Assembly: GCA_024138015.1 (NCBI GenBank)
Contig: JAMXBB010000002.1
Span: 9,605,183 to 9,669,182 of the forward strand
Direction of reading: 5' to 3'
From: Lumnitzera littorea
Taxonomy: Eukaryota; Streptophyta; Magnoliopsida; Myrtales; Combretaceae
Length of the DNA stretch: 64,000 nt
Shown: positions 49,680 through 62,500 of the stretch, piece by piece
How positions within the stretch are numbered: position 1 is the stretch's first letter
Layout of the letters: every line of letters starts with the position of its first letter
Translations under genes and position numbers: made by a program
The notes under the pieces: generated by a model
The model's input: only the letters and a program-made list of their open reading frames with translations
What the model was told of the DNA's origin: nothing
The model's database searches: none

Positions 49680-50607
49680 TGTTAATCTCCTTATTTTTGT
49701 AATTGAACTTTATATTCCTAATCTTTGGAAAAACGCATACTTAGATTCATTGACATTTTTTACTAAAAGAAAAAAGAAAAAAAATTCCTACATATTTGGC
49801 ATTTTTAAGCAATTTGATTGGAGGAACGTAATGAGTTGGTTATTTCTTGTGTGTATATTTCATAAAAATTATTGAATAAGTAACTTCCTTATTTACTTGC
49901 TTGGAAAAAAGGTTAATATACTTTTATGAAAAATATAAATACACACATGTATCTACAAAATTGTAATAAATTATTGAAATGTTTTCAACTTTTTGGTTCT
50001 TAATACAAAAAAAAAAAAAAAAAATTTTGACATGTTTAGATTCTCATAGTCTTGCCTTTTTTTTCTTTTTCCTTTTTAAAGGACAAACGAGTATAGTCAT
50101 GTTATGATTTGTTACCTCTAAGCACATGAATAACTTATAAGATCCACAAAGCAAAGAAAAATAACTTATGCTATATAGGTAATCTTGAGAAATATCCTTA
50201 GCAGGATGCTTTCTATTTACATATATTATATGTTTCATATATATATTCTCTTATTTGATATAATATACAAAATTTTGCAATGCTTTATGTTTATGGCATG
50301 CTTTGCCATAACGTTATACCTATCTCTTTTAATAAGTTTTTAACAATGGTTCTATTTCTCTATGCATTTACAGAACTTTACATCGTTTGAATAGTTTAAT
50401 CGTATGGTATATATATATTTACATACTTTTCAATGGATTTGATAATCCTTTGATACATTTGTTTATTATTTAATAATATAAAAATATTTAAAGATATAAA
50501 GAAATGATAAAATATTTTCTTAATTATTTTTAACTTTTTTATTTATTTTAGTATATTATTAGATAAAGTGCAAATACACCCCTTATGTTAGTTCCATATG
50601 CCTTATC
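49680..50607 (+). repeat. dispersed repeat family E, copy 2
   Basis: It begins near CTTATTTTTGTAATTGAACT, continues through the core TTTGGCATTTTTAAGCAATTT (49796), TTAATAAGTTTTTAACAA, GATAATCCTTTGATACATTT and ends AGTGCAAATACACCCCTTAT. The order is the same as at 28619 and in the following unit. It abuts the CAD pseudogene's 5' side and forms a head-to-tail pair with copy 3. Confidence 0.8.
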
Positions 50608-51720
50608 TTTGTAATTGAATTGGCCCTTAATCTTTGAAAAAAGCATATTTAAATTCTTAAACATTTGGTAGTTTTAAGCAATTTGATTGGAGGAAGGTAA
50701 TGAATTGGCTATTTCTTAATGTGTATATTTTAAAGAAGTTATGGAATAAGTAACTTCATTGTTTGCTCCCTCCTTAAAAAATGTATATTATCCTTTTACG
50801 AAAATCATAAACACACAAATGTATTCACAAAATTGTAATAAATTATGGAAATATTTCTAGCTTTTTATTCTAATATAACCAAAACTTGACACGATTAAGG
50901 AACATGTTAACCTATGCTGCTAAAAAAAAAAGAATGAAAATGTTAGCCTATTTTAATCTATTTATAAAATTTTTCGAGTTCTAAGTTGGCACTAAACACA
51001 TTTATATATATGTGTATTCTCTTATTTGATATAATATACAAATTTCATAAATATATTAAACTCATTTACTATTTGCATTTTAATACTTTTTCTAAGGTCT
51101 AAGTTCTATTGTAAGATTGATAGAAATCGTATGTGATTGATAATTAGATACTTGTGTTACATTTTTTTTTAATCTCATAATTTACAAACATTATACTTTA
51201 CTTATAAGTTCCCATGGTTTTGCTTTATATAATGGTCGATTTTCTTATATTATACGTTTTGTATATATATTATCTTATTTAATATAATATACAAATTTCA
51301 TTTAGCAATACTTTATGTTTATGACATGCTTTCCCATAATATTATATTTATACCTATCTCTCCTAACAAGTTTCTAACAAGGGTTTTGTTTTTTTATACA
51401 TTCACAGAATTTTACCGTTTGAATAGTTTAATTGTATGATAAACATACATACATATACTTATAAAAAAAAAACTACATGCTTTTTTTTTTTTTTATAGAT
51501 TTGATAATCCTTTGATACATTTTGTTAGTGTTTAATGATATGGAAATGTTTAAAGACATAGAGAAATGATAAAATATTTTCTTAACTATTTTCAACTTTA
51601 TTTTCTTTTTCATTCATATTAGTATATCATTGGACAAAGTGCAAGTACACCTCTTATGTAAGTTTCATACGCTTTTAGTTTCCTTATCTTTGTAATTGAA
51701 CTTTAGACCCCTCTTAATCT
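50608..51720 (+). repeat. dispersed repeat family E, copy 3 (tandem to copy 2)
   Basis: It restarts with CCTTATCTTTGTAATTGAATT at 50607, repeats TTTTAAGCAATTTGATTGGA and the later words, and runs into a third start of the unit (CCTTATCTTTGTAATTGAAC) at about 51690, after which similarity fades. The unit period is about 0.9-1.1 kb. A second partial duplication of the TATATA...CTCTTATTTGATATAATATAC segment lies near 51005-51055 and 51255-51295. Confidence 0.75.
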
Positions 51721-53120
51721 TTCAGAAATGTGTACTCAGATTCCTCCATGGCTATTTTACTATTGATTTTATAAAATTTTAATTTTAGTATTTTATATTA
51801 TTTTACCAAAAAGACAATAGTGAAAAAGGTCTTAAATCTACTTTCAAAAAAGTGTATTTTTAATTAAACGTAGAAAAAAAAAAGATTGAATCGAACTAGA
51901 CCACATATCGAATCAAACGAAATTGAAAATCTTTTTTTTTAAATAAGTTGGTTTATAAAATTCTTAAATCAAATTGAATCGAATGGTTATGATTTGTTTA
52001 GAGAGCTAAAACAAAAGAATCAAAATGAATCGTGTTAAAAAAAATAAAGCAATATTTTACCTTGATTAAAATTTTATTTTACTGTAATTTAGTTTTGTAA
52101 GAAATTTAATTCTATATGTATTCAAATATATATCTATACGACTTTTACGATCATAGATGGTTGTAATATGTTTATAGGTTGATTCAAGTTTATATCATGT
52201 GTTAAATTACGAATAAATTGATTATTAAGACACGTTTGGAGTGTCTTAGTTGCAAAACATTGACCTTATGAACCTCATTACAAGAATTTTTACTTAAAAA
52301 TGAGGCTTCATTCAAAAATAAAAAACCAAATCATATTTTATGGTTTAGTTTGAAAGGAAAATGATTGCATGTACCCTTATTTTTAATTATGTATATTTAT
52401 ATCGGTGGTATTATGTTTGGTGCTTCTTATAGAATTTAACTGACGAGTTTATAGAGTGTAAGAAAAATAAGTATAATCGATAAAATTAATTATTTTTCTA
52501 GTTCACAACTCAAATAAATTCAGATTAACTTTCCATAAACCAAGCTAAGTACACAAAAAGAGTTTTGTAAAAAGATTAAAAATGGATGAAGCTACAATTG
52601 ACATACAACAGCAAGTACAGCTTCAAATTTGGACAAAAATGAAAAAGGAAACTATATTTGTGAAAATTTGTATAGAGGCATGATTAGTAATTTACTTCAC
52701 TTACTATTTCTAAATCCAATGTTATGTTTGTCTTTTGCTTATGCATAAGATTTTATCTTGCTCAAAGAAACCATATTTAAGTGCTATAAAATGCATTTTT
52801 ACGTATCATATAGGTATTGTTTATTGTAATTTGTAATATTCTATGTATACATCTTTGATCACATTGTATACTTTAACTATCAACTTTGCTGTTGCAAAAC
52901 AATGAAAAAAGCAACATGACACTTTTGGTTCCTTAATTATACTTTTGTATCATGAAATCTAAAATATCAACCATTGAGATCAAATATATGGCCGTTAGTA
53001 GTTGTTATAGTCAAGTTTGTTGGATAACACAAACCTTATGCAAATATAATTACTAAAGCAATGTGATAACACAAGCATAATAAAATTGACAAAAAGTCTA
53101 TCTAATACTTAAGGACTATA
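51721..53120. other. AT-rich spacer without recognised features
   Basis: No gene, RNA or clear repeat border recognised. Homopolymer runs and short AT-rich open frames only. CTATA at 53116-53120 precedes the family B LTR copy and could be one side of a duplication. Confidence 0.4.
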
Positions 53121-53700
53121 TGCTGAGGTTTTGAATAAAGTAGTCTTACGCATGTTATGTGAATTATGCGTTTCACATGGTTTTAGAGGAGTGGTGTGAA
53201 AACGATACATAATGGGATGAGTAGGATAGAGTGAGGTATGGAGGAAGAATGGACAATCTTAATGTTTTCCAAAGCACTAGTGACATACAGGGAGCATTTG
53301 GGGACCTTAGGAGATAACCTTATAGCTTAAAAGGGTGATTTTCAATTATTTGGTTGAACTGATTGTTTGTTCTTATAGAATAAAGTTTTCATAGTGCCAC
53401 ATTATTTCTTAGTTCCCTCTAAAAGTTCTAAATGAGGACGAATGATTGAGTACATATAGACTCTTCTATGTAATGGCATTCATGAGATCATCTTGGTAAT
53501 TGACAAATAAGATGGTGCTTACTTATTTCATAAAAATCCTAAATGAGCTTACGAATGGGCTAAGGTTAATAGCCATCCTCATGAGCATATGGGCTTAACT
53601 AAGAAAGGTTGGAGGTAGATGGACTGGTCCAACAATCACTATTGTGATCCCATCGAGCCAATTTTCTTTAAGTCATCTTAAGTAAAGATTGAATCACCCA
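53121..53700 (-). mobile_element. family B LTR copy 1 (partial)
   Basis: It starts TGCTGAGGTTTTGAATAAAG and shares an ordered series of words with 58797-59230: ACATG.., GGTGTGA.A.CGATAC.TAATGGGATGA, the TCTTAGTTC.CT segment, CATTCATGAGATCAT-like sequence and TCCTAATGAGCTT. The two lie in the same orientation, as two LTRs of one minus-strand element would. The upper border is unclear because similarity stops at about 53550-53700. Confidence 0.6.
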
Positions 53701-53759
53701 AGTTGTACCATTTAATTTAAGGAGTCAAGCTTAAATAAAAGGTAAGGTTAACCTAATAG

Positions 53760-54061
53760 TTATTATAGTAGTTTAAGTCCTTTACATTTTACTCTCTCAT
53801 AAAAATTCTTGGACAAAGAAATATTTTGGGAATTAATCGAATATTTCAAGTAGCTATGTCGTTGCCAAGTGCATGCATGTTGTAAACCAGTTACACTACT
53901 ACTTATTACTTTATATATACATGTATTAAGAACAGAATAGTATTTCCTCATGTCTGGGGCTACATGGCTAACTCCTTATATAAATACATATATGTATTAA
54001 ACTCTCCAATGTGAAATACAATACACTTTGTCAAATCCTTGTACACAATATCATAGCCAAG
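53760..54061 (+). mobile_element. Ty1/copia LTR end and primer-binding site
   Basis: CTCCTTATATAAATACATATATG (about 53970-53992) looks like the core promoter of an LTR. The LTR ends ...CCTTGTACACA at 54047. It is followed by ATATCATAGCCAAG (54048-54061), a decayed form of the TGGTATCAGAGCC site used by copia elements to bind initiator-methionine tRNA. The LTR's upper (5') border was not found. Confidence 0.55.
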
Positions 54062-54249
54062 TCACACTAAAAGATAAAACCCTAATTTTTCTTAATGTTT
54101 CTTTATTGCCATCATACAACAAGTTGCTCGATCTCCTTCCTCTTCATTTTTGATCAATCATCTTTGCTCTTCTTTTTTGATTGGTTACTCAGCACACACC
54201 AAAAAACATGTCGAAGTCCTTCCCTACCACCATAGATTAACCTATTATC

Positions 54250-56068
54250 AAACCTACCACCATCCACTTTATCTTCTCTCATGTCATCTTATCTCATTGG
54301 GTCATTCATTAGCTTAACATGAAAAATGCCTTCCTCTAAGTTTTACTTAGTGAAACTATCTTCTTGAAACAACCTCTAAGGTTTGTCCATCTTATTATCC
54401 CAACCATGTCTATAAACTTAAAAAATCACTTTATGGCCTTAAACGAGCACCTTATGCTTGGTTCTCTTGGCTCAGTACTTTCTTTATACATATTTAGTTT
54501 TGTTAAAGTAAAGCTGATACTTCCATGTTTGTTTACTTTTGTAGCATCAATACACTTGTTGATGTGTCTCGAAAGAAGGCTTTCCATAGCATAGATGAGT
54601 CCCTTGAAGAAAGCTACCAAGGAAAGGATGAGTATAGGTTTAGATGGAAAAACACAAAAAAAAAAAAAAAAAGGTTAAGCCTCATGAGCTATTGGCGGAT
54701 GTAACTCATGGCTTAAGCACTCGTGAACCATCATTTCCTCATATGTGACTCACTGGTCCAGAATGATGGGTTGCTCACTAGTACAACCTTGCTCAAAGAT
54801 TGTTATGAGTTGGAGGTTTGACAACTCTTGATACGAGATAAGGAAAGATAACTCAGAGAAAATATTTCATTAAAAATGATAAAAAAAGTTAGAATACAAC
54901 AAATAGTATAATAGGGTATTATACCTGATTGCATTAAGGTTAACTACTAGCTAAATTTACTAAAAAGGGTAAGAATACAAGTAAATGTTAGCGTAAAGAT
55001 AGATAGACATTCTCGTAATCCTTATAGGAAGAGAAGATTCCACTTATCAGGTGTTGTACATGGATTCCACTTATTAGGTGTTATACATAGATGTAGGGAC
55101 ATGTGTCATTGTTGGAGTGGTTGGCGTGCTTTCTATTGATGGTTTTTGATAAGTGAAAATTAGGTCGACATTTGAGGATCTTTAGGTCAATTTGACTTCT
55201 CCAAGGCAAGTTGGCCAGATTAGGTTGGGCATTACATACTACTTAAATACATCGAAAAAGATTACGGTTGTACACCAAATAGGTCGATGGTTTGGAAGGT
55301 CACATAGAGTGGCATTGTGTTGTAGGTCAGAATAGTAGGGACTAACTTAGCGATTGAGTATTCAGGTAGTTAAGCTAGCTAAGCTTCTTGCCCTAGCTCA
55401 AGTTAAGAGTTTAGTTGCTTAATTCCTATTACTTGTCCTCCTCTTTTATGTTGATGACATCATCTTCATTAAAAATAACCCCCACTTACTTTCTTACTTC
55501 ATCTCAACTCTGTCCCAATAATTTGCCATGAAAGATCTTATTGATCTATACTTTTTCCTTATTGTTACAGTTACTTACACTGCTTAAGGCATTCATTTGT
55601 GTCAATTCCAATTTCCCCCCGATCTTCTCAAGCGTCATAACATACATTTGTCTAAGCTAGTGAAAACACTTTGTCTCCTTGGAGTCACCTTTCAACTCAC
55701 GGTTTCCCTCCTTTACCAAATCCCTCTACTTATCATGAAATTGTGGGTGTACTATAATATCTTATAATCACTCAAATGAACATCAATTTTACAGTTAATT
55801 AATTGAGCCAATACATGCATCAGTCGAATACCAATTATATGGAGGCAGTTAAATGGTTTCTTACATACCTTAGTGGTACTATGATTGTTGGTCAATCTAT
55901 TATTTAGACATCTAGCCTCTCTTTAACTACTTTTGTTGATGCTGATTAAGTTGATTGTCCTGACATTCGTTGATCAATCACTAGGTTGCAATCTTTTTGG
56001 GTCGTAATCTCCTCTCTTAGTAGTTTAAGAAACAACCTACTGTTTGTTGTAGCTTCATAGAGGTTAAA
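54250..56068 (+). pseudogene. Ty1/copia pol remnant (reverse transcriptase and RNase H), interrupted
   Basis: First piece 54250-54559: KPTTIHF, LNMKNAFL, LLSETIFLKQPLRFV, then LKNHFMALN and, shifted, SKADTSMFV. This is the copia pattern 'HQLDV.NAFLHG.L.E.VYM.QPPGF....VC.LKKSLYGLKQ...SKAD.S.F'. Second piece 55437-56068: FYVDDIIFIKNNPHLLS (the catalytic YVDD), FAMKDL, GIHLCQ, LLKRHNI, then LSQYMH and AVKWFLTYLSGT, FVDAD and KKQPTV-like sequence of the RNase H end. Many stops. An 872-bp insertion splits it just before YVDD, and LTR copy 8 truncates it. Only about 190 bp separates the primer-binding site from mid-RT, so gag, protease and integrase are deleted. Confidence 0.82.
54560..55431. mobile_element. 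872-bp insertion F in the copia remnant (TSD CTTGT)
   Basis: It is flanked by CTTGT at 54555-54559 and 55432-55436. Removing it restores the reading from ACACTTGT directly into CCTCCTCTTTTATGTTGATG, i.e. 'TLV..LFYVDD'. It starts TGATGTGTCTCG and ends TTCCTATTA, so it is probably a small solo LTR whose last CA decayed. It contains a poly-A run at 54653-54671. No protein is encoded. Confidence 0.72.
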
Positions 56069-57645
56069 TGTCACGCCCCGAAGCGGCAGAGTCGTAACAG
56101 CCCCGCCGTGTAAACCACCCTAAGATAGAAGTTGGCCTCACAACCGCTATCTTAGATCTGATCTACACAAGGCGTCCATGACTAACCCGCTTTGAAGTAA
56201 ACAGTTTGTAGTTTAGATAAAGCATTTACCTAAGAAAGTGAGAAAATTTATATATATATATACTATAAATTCAGTTATTACATTATTCACAAATGAAAAA
56301 TTCTAATTAAAACAAAACTTAGACCTTAAGAATATATGATCGTTCTTCAATATTTTTCCTCACTCCTCGGGATCCAGTAGTTGTTAGCTTCAGAGTAGTT
56401 GTTACCGCTTCTTAGCCAGTACCTGCACGACGTCTATAGGGATGTGAGCAACCATAGCTCAGTAATTTAGGACGGAGGACTTAAAACTATACCATACACA
56501 CAACAAGGTTTTCAATCACTTATTAGGTGCAATGCATGGCAAGCAAATGCTATCGCGCGACGTTATCCGGCCTGTCGTGAGATTAGAGAAATTGCGCCCG
56601 CTTTAATCCGGGTTGAGGAGTTGCCGTTAATATAACAGCTCATGACCAAACTCAGGCTTGTGTAATGGAGACCTTGCTCCTCCCGCGAAGACCTTGCTCC
56701 TCCCGCGACCACCTCTCCTGTCACTTAATTCGACTGAGGATGAAGAAGGGACTATTTTGCAATCCTGCGTTATCCCTTCCGAAGGGGTCGGTATTTGGCC
56801 GGAGAGTCCTAAGTTCCCCTAACGGATTGCCATGCATGTTCGATTATGATTACTGGTCAGATATTTAATTAAGTCCAGTTTAGAGTGATCAATCCTTTCA
56901 TACAATACGTGCCAGAGCAACAAACAGAATCATAGCATCACCTATAATCAAGCACATGCACACATTCAACTATCTAACAAGCACAACCAAGCATAATCTT
57001 AAGCCTCCAAAATACAGCATCGTATTAATCCCAACTTACCTCGACTCTTCGCTCACTTACTCGAGGTCCGATTTGCTCAGGCTATCGCCAATCATCCCTA
57101 TAACACAAACGTGGTTTCGGTTTTTCATATAACTATTATAGGTTCATTTTATCCTATAATGCTTATTGTTATGTTTGGTTTAGGGTTTAATATACCTAAT
57201 TATCTAGGTCTTAAGTCTTTTATAATTATTCTAGGTTTGGAGTTAGGTTTGGGTTCGGTTTCGGTTTCCTTTGATTTCTAAATTAGGTTTTAGTTCGATT
57301 TTTAAATCCTAAACATGCTCGAATCCTAATGTGAAATTAATCACATTAAGCTTGAGTATTCAAATATCCTATTGAGTCTTAATTTAGTATTCTAAGCTAT
57401 TCGGTACACGCTAGTCCTAATTAGGGTGTCGGATTTATTCCCGATGTGAGAAAATCTTACTTTTTTTTTTATATAATTACCTAAAATTCAATCTTGATTC
57501 AGATTTAATATTATTCTGATTTTTACTCAAATATTATCTAAATAACCTTAATTTTTTTAAATTTATTAATTTACAATTTCACATATTACTAATTTCTTAT
57601 ATTAATTACCTAATTTCCTAAATTAACCATACTTAATACTCCAAA
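56069..57645 (-). mobile_element. family A LTR, copy 8 (truncated, well preserved)
   Basis: It starts TGTCACGCCCCGAAGCGGCA right after the copia remnant and keeps CpG-rich sequence (for example GCTATCGCGCGACGTTATCC at about 56548). It is nearly identical in inverted orientation to the 3' 1.6 kb of copy 9 (61352-62987). Similarity ends abruptly at ...CTTAATACTCCAAAG (57645), where gag-like sequence begins. About half the LTR is therefore missing, and no right-hand target duplication exists. An AAGACCTTGCTCCTCCCGCG unit is tandemly repeated near 56669-56709. Confidence 0.85.
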
Positions 57646-58170
57646 GGTTTTCCAGGTGGACAACATACTCAATGCATGTCCCTTATATGCAAGATTTTAC
57701 TAACTCTTTCTGATCACAAACGTCTTGGATATCTATAGTACGCTCTTTAAAGCGCTCTGCATAATCTATGAGATCTTCTTTTAAGTATTGCTGCATTTGC
57801 CCTATATCTATAATCGTGACTCACCCATAGGTAAACAAGAATTTCTTTAGGAAGAGCTTGCATATAGTCCCTTATAAATCAACTAATCTCAAAGGGAGAT
57901 CAACATACCAGATGTATGCCTTCTCTATCAGAGAATTGAAGAACTTTCCAAGCTTCAAACCGTCATTGAGCCTATATGACTATATAAAGTTTCAATAAAC
58001 ATTAGCAACGTATTCTTTATCACTTCATTTCTTACCATTTAATAGCTTGTATTTAGGATTTATATGGTCCTTAAGATAGGGCTTTGCTATAATGTAGTGG
58101 TGATTTGGAAGTTTCAACTCCAATACCTCCATAGATAAATTTTATTTCTTTCATGTAAACGTTTGAGTCT
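57646..58170 (-). pseudogene. Ty3/gypsy-type gag remnant
   Basis: One minus-strand frame reads KLGKFFNSLIEKAYIWYVDL, PLRLVDL, stop, GTICKLFLKKFLFTYG, stop, VTIIDIGQMQQYLKEDLIDY, AERFKERTIDIQDVCDQKEL and VKSCI, stop, GTCIEYVVHLEN. This matches the retrotransposon gag domain pattern 'F..SL...A..WY..LP..SI.SW..L...FL..F..........L....Q...E....Y..RF'. Three stops show it is dead. It is cut at 57646 against LTR copy 8. In minus sense it lies downstream of the LTR and primer site at 58780-58800, so it belongs to family B. Confidence 0.78.
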
Positions 58171-58796
58171 TCTCTTATTATGAAGGAAGTCCCTAGAGTA
58201 GGTATTATAGGTTATGATGCAATTTATAGAGTTAGGACTGGGATAGGATATTAAGTAGATTCTTCAAAGGCTTGGACTATAAGATTTAGTGTAAGATGAT
58301 GAATGTGCAAGCATGAAGAGCCACTGCCTGGAACTTACATTCTCTGTTCCAAGGGTTAGCTGCTTTGTAGCTTCTAGAAAAAGGGTTTGCTTACCCCTTC
58401 CTTAAAGGTTATCCTCCTCAAGAGTAGGAGGATTAATTGATTGAATCGAGGGTGTAGCACCATATTGCATAACCATGGTAGAGTTTGGCAAAGCTATACC
58501 TTGTTGTGCAATGGTAATGGTAGCTAATGAAGTTGTAAGGGGGGAAGCATAGCCATAAAGTAATTTAGAGTCCTTGTAATCTCCTATACTTCCTACATCT
58601 TTTGCATGGCATCTAAAGGAGGCTCAAACACCAAATTGTCCTGGTTAATAGGGTAGTAGGAACGGGTTCTCTTTAGTAAGCTCAACATTAATATTAAGGT
58701 CTTGGAAGGTAGCATCTCATGTGCTAGTTGTTCTCTTCCTAAAAGGTGTTACATCTCTATTATCACTCATCCCTAAAGTGGTCGCCATAATGTAAA
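58171..58796 (-). pseudogene. gypsy-type element 5' internal region, PBS-like site and gag start
   Basis: Just inside the LTR end the minus strand reads TTTACATTATGGCGACCACTTTAGGG. The TGGCGACCACTTTAGGG part resembles plant gypsy-type primer-binding sites. An ATG overlapping it opens MATTLGMSDNRDVTPFRKR before a stop, which may be the old gag N-terminus. The rest, up to the gag domain, is frameshifted and unrecognisable. Confidence 0.5.
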
Positions 58797-59028
58797 TGTT
58801 GAGATTTTGACTAGAGTAATTATGTATGTATTGTGTAACTGTGTGTTACATGTGACTTCAAAGGAATGGTGTGAGAGCGATACCTAATAGGATGACTATG
58901 AGAGGATGAGGTAAGGAAAGGTATATGTCATCTTGGTGTCTCGAATGCACAAGTAACGGACATAAGAGCCTTACGAGACCTTAAGCCTTGTAGCTTGAGT
59001 GAGCGAGGTCGATTCATTGCTTGAAGTA

Positions 59029-59068
<40 letters not shown>

Positions 59069-59250
59069 AGAGTAGAGTTTTCATAATGTAATGTTGTTTC
59101 TTAGTTCTCTTTAAAGGTTGGACGAATAATTGAGTATTGATAGGTTTTTTAGCATGATAACATCCATCGGACGATGTTGATGATAAATAAATGAGATGGA
59201 GTTTGCTTGTTTCATGGTTAGTCCTAATGAGCTTGCTTTATATAAGATAG
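58797..59250 (-). mobile_element. family B LTR copy 2 (partial, next to PBS-like site)
   Basis: The lower end TGTTGAGATTTTGACTAGAG adjoins the primer-site-like sequence, making this the 5' LTR of a minus-strand element. It is homologous to 53121-53700. A TATATAA motif lies at about 59239-59245 on either strand, in the U3 position. An (AT)n run at 59031-59062 interrupts the alignment. The distal part of the LTR is missing. Confidence 0.6.
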
Positions 59251-59520
59251 AAGTATTGTACATCAGAAGTGATTTTATATACCTAAGTAGTTAGGTGTAT
59301 ATATATATATATGTAATTAAGTTTTATCTCGTTTAATATCTCAAAGTGATTGGGGTTGAGTATTATTAAAGTTAAAGATATGAACTTTTTAGTTGAGAAA
59401 TAATACATATGATAATATTTTTCTACTACTAATAGTTGTATTTCTTTGCCTTTATCCAAAATATCACAATAAGCCAAATGAAAGAAATATGTAATATGAG
59501 TAAAATAATAATATACAAAT
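59251..59520. other. AT-rich spacer
   Basis: No gene seen. Contains (TA)n runs at about 59298-59312. Lies between the family B LTR remnant and the foldback element. Confidence 0.4.
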
Positions 59521-62500
59521 GGAAAAATTCCACTTTACATATATGAGTTTTTACACTTTGAAAGTATGTACAACTATGTTTTTACTTTTGACATTTTGCA
59601 TATCTAAGTTATACTCAATCTCGTCATTGTTAATTCTATCAATAAAAACCCATAAACAAAAATCTATAGAAAATTGATGGTGAGCAAGGATCATAACTAG
59701 AAGACTAAAGAATGGTTATGAACATACATAATTGAAAAGCTTTACACCATAAGTTGTTTCAGTTGAAAAGTTCATCACTTTTCTAGTTCATCATTTTATG
59801 AATGATGAAAGGGTAAGAAATGCAATGCATGATGTGAAAGCAATAATATATATATATATATATATTTTACTTAAAGGGAAAAATTGGGATTCATGGAGTT
59901 TAAGGGTTTTAAAACTAATTTCCATTCACAAAACTAAACTCTAGCATGGAAAAAATTGACAGCTTGTAGTTTAGAATCCAATACCTTATATTTTCTAAAT
60001 CAACCAATTTTAGTAGTAGAACTAATCAAATAAATTATTGCACTTGAAACATTTAACATGAAGTTCATAAATATCTAATGTCAGCCCCAAAACTAAGCCA
60101 ATTGATCGTAAGATTGAACTTAGAACATAAGTTTTGGACGATTAGTTAAGGAATCTGATTAAACCCCAAATTATAAACTATTAAGAAAAATATTAGTAAA
60201 AATGACCCCGTAAATTTGAATTTAAGAAAATAAGTAATAAAATAGGAGACTATAAAATTTTCAAATTTTAAGCATAATAATTGCTAATTACCGAAAAGGT
60301 AAAAAGTATAATCTAATAACTAATAAATTACTAGAGATAGATGATATGTATACTAAAAATTTTAGAATAACTAAAATAATAATTAGGAATGTTCACATGT
60401 ACCTCACATGTATTTACGTGTAGATAAAAATACGCGAAATTACCTAAATTAGCCAAAAACTTAGTAATTAATTAAAGAAAATTATAAATTAATTGTGGAA
60501 AAATCAAAAGAGTGTGGAATGATGCAAAGTTGGTCGTGGCAAGTCAGAATCTGAAAAAGAAAAATCAACCAATTAAATTAGAACAACACAAAAGCTAAAA
60601 ATTTAGGGATAAGGCAATTGTCTTATCCAAATTAATGCACAATAAATCCCCTAAAGCCTTATAAATAGCAGGAAAAATCTAGAAACTCATTTGGACAGTT
60701 AGAAATCAGAGAAAATTAGGGAGAGACGAAAATTGAGAGAAAAATTCGGTTTAGAAAAAAATTAGAAAAAACTGTGCAATTAAAGCTTTCAAAGGGAACC
60801 CACACCAGACGAGTAGCTGGGAGTGGACGGCCACCACCACCACACGGTGGTGGCAGCGCCCAGGCCGGCCGACAAGGCCACGGCGGTCGGCGGTCGGCGG
60901 TGGCCGGAGCCACCCAGATCGGTGAGTTCGATTTCCAGCCCGATTCTTGTGTAATTTTGTAAAAATAGTAAATAGTTTTAGAAAATTATGAAACTTGTTA
61001 TTCTGAGGTTTTATTGTATGTAGATTTAGGAAAAAATAGTGATTTAGTTTAATCACATATGAAAATATAGGATCTTTAAGAAATTGTGCAAAACCGAGCA
61101 TGATTAGAACGGAAAGTAAATAGGCTTAGGAGTATAGTTTGGAGCTCAATTTTTTTCTGTAGGATGCTCATGTGATATAGAACAGTGTTATGAAGCCATT
61201 TTTTAAAAATTTTAAGTTAATTTTTAGCCCTAAAATGATGGAAAAATTGAGTAATTTGGAGTTAATTAGGTGATTAAGATATTAATTACTGATTTAGATA
61301 GTAATTAGATGTTTAGGGATGTTAATCTCTGATGTGGAACCCTAATCCTAATCTTTGGAGTATTAAGTATGGTTAATTTAGGAAATTAGGTAATTAATAT
61401 AAGAAATTAGTAATATGTGAAATTGTAAATTAATAAATTTAAAAAATTAGGGTTATTTAGATAATATTAGAGTAAAAATCAGAATAATATTAAATCTGAA
61501 TTAAGATTGAATTTTAGGTAATTATATAAAAAAGTAAGATTTTCTCACATCGGGAATAAATCCGATACCCTAATTAGGACTAGCGTGTACCGAATAGCTT
61601 AGAATACTAAACTAAGACCCAATACGATATTTGAATACTCGAGCTTAATGTGATTAATTTTACATTAGGATTCAAGCATGTTTAGGACTTAGAAATTGAA
61701 CTAAAACCTAATTTAGAAATTGATGCGGAAACCGAACCCGAACCCGACCCCAAACCTAGAATAATTATAAAAGACTTAAGACCTGGATAATTAAGTATAT
61801 TAAACCCTAAACAACACATAACAATAAGCGTTATAGAATAAAATGAACCTATAATAGTTATATGAAAAGCTAAAACCACGTTTATGTTATAGGGATGATT
61901 GGCGATGGCCTGAGCAAATCGAACCTCGAGTGAGCGAGCGAGGAGTCGAGGTAAGTTGGAATTAATACGATGCTGTATTTTAGAGGCTTAAGATTATGCT
62001 TGGTTGTGCTTGTTAGATAGTTGAATGTGTGCATGTGCTTGATTATGGGTGATGCTATGATTCTGTTTGTTGTTTTGGCATATATTGTATGATTTGTATG
62101 TAAGGATTGATCACCCTAAATTGGACTTAATCAAATATTCGACCAGTAATTATAATCGGACATGCATGGCAATCCGTTAGGGGAACTTAGGACTCTCCGG
62201 CCAAATACCAACCCCTTCGGAAGGGATAGCGTAGGATTGCAAAATAGTCTCTTCTTCATCTTCAGTCGAACTAAGTGACAGGAGAGGAGGTCGTGGCGAG
62301 GGTGAAGACAGTGGTTCGAAGGTAATCGCGGGAGGAGCAAGGTCTCCATTACACAAGCCTGGGTTTGGTCGTGAGCTGTTGCATTAACGGCAACTCCTCA
62401 ACCCGGATTAGAGCGGGCGCAATTTCTCTAATCTCACGACGGGCCGGACAACGTCGTGCGATGGCATTTGCTTGCACATGCATTGCATTTAATAAGTGAT

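Noticed and set aside
56665..56868. Conserved small protein METLLLPR... (also on the minus strand at 62131-62349)
   Set aside because: Both frames lie in the same segment of two near-identical LTRs. In more diverged copies (1, 5) the frame is not kept, so the similarity reflects DNA ancestry, not a protein.
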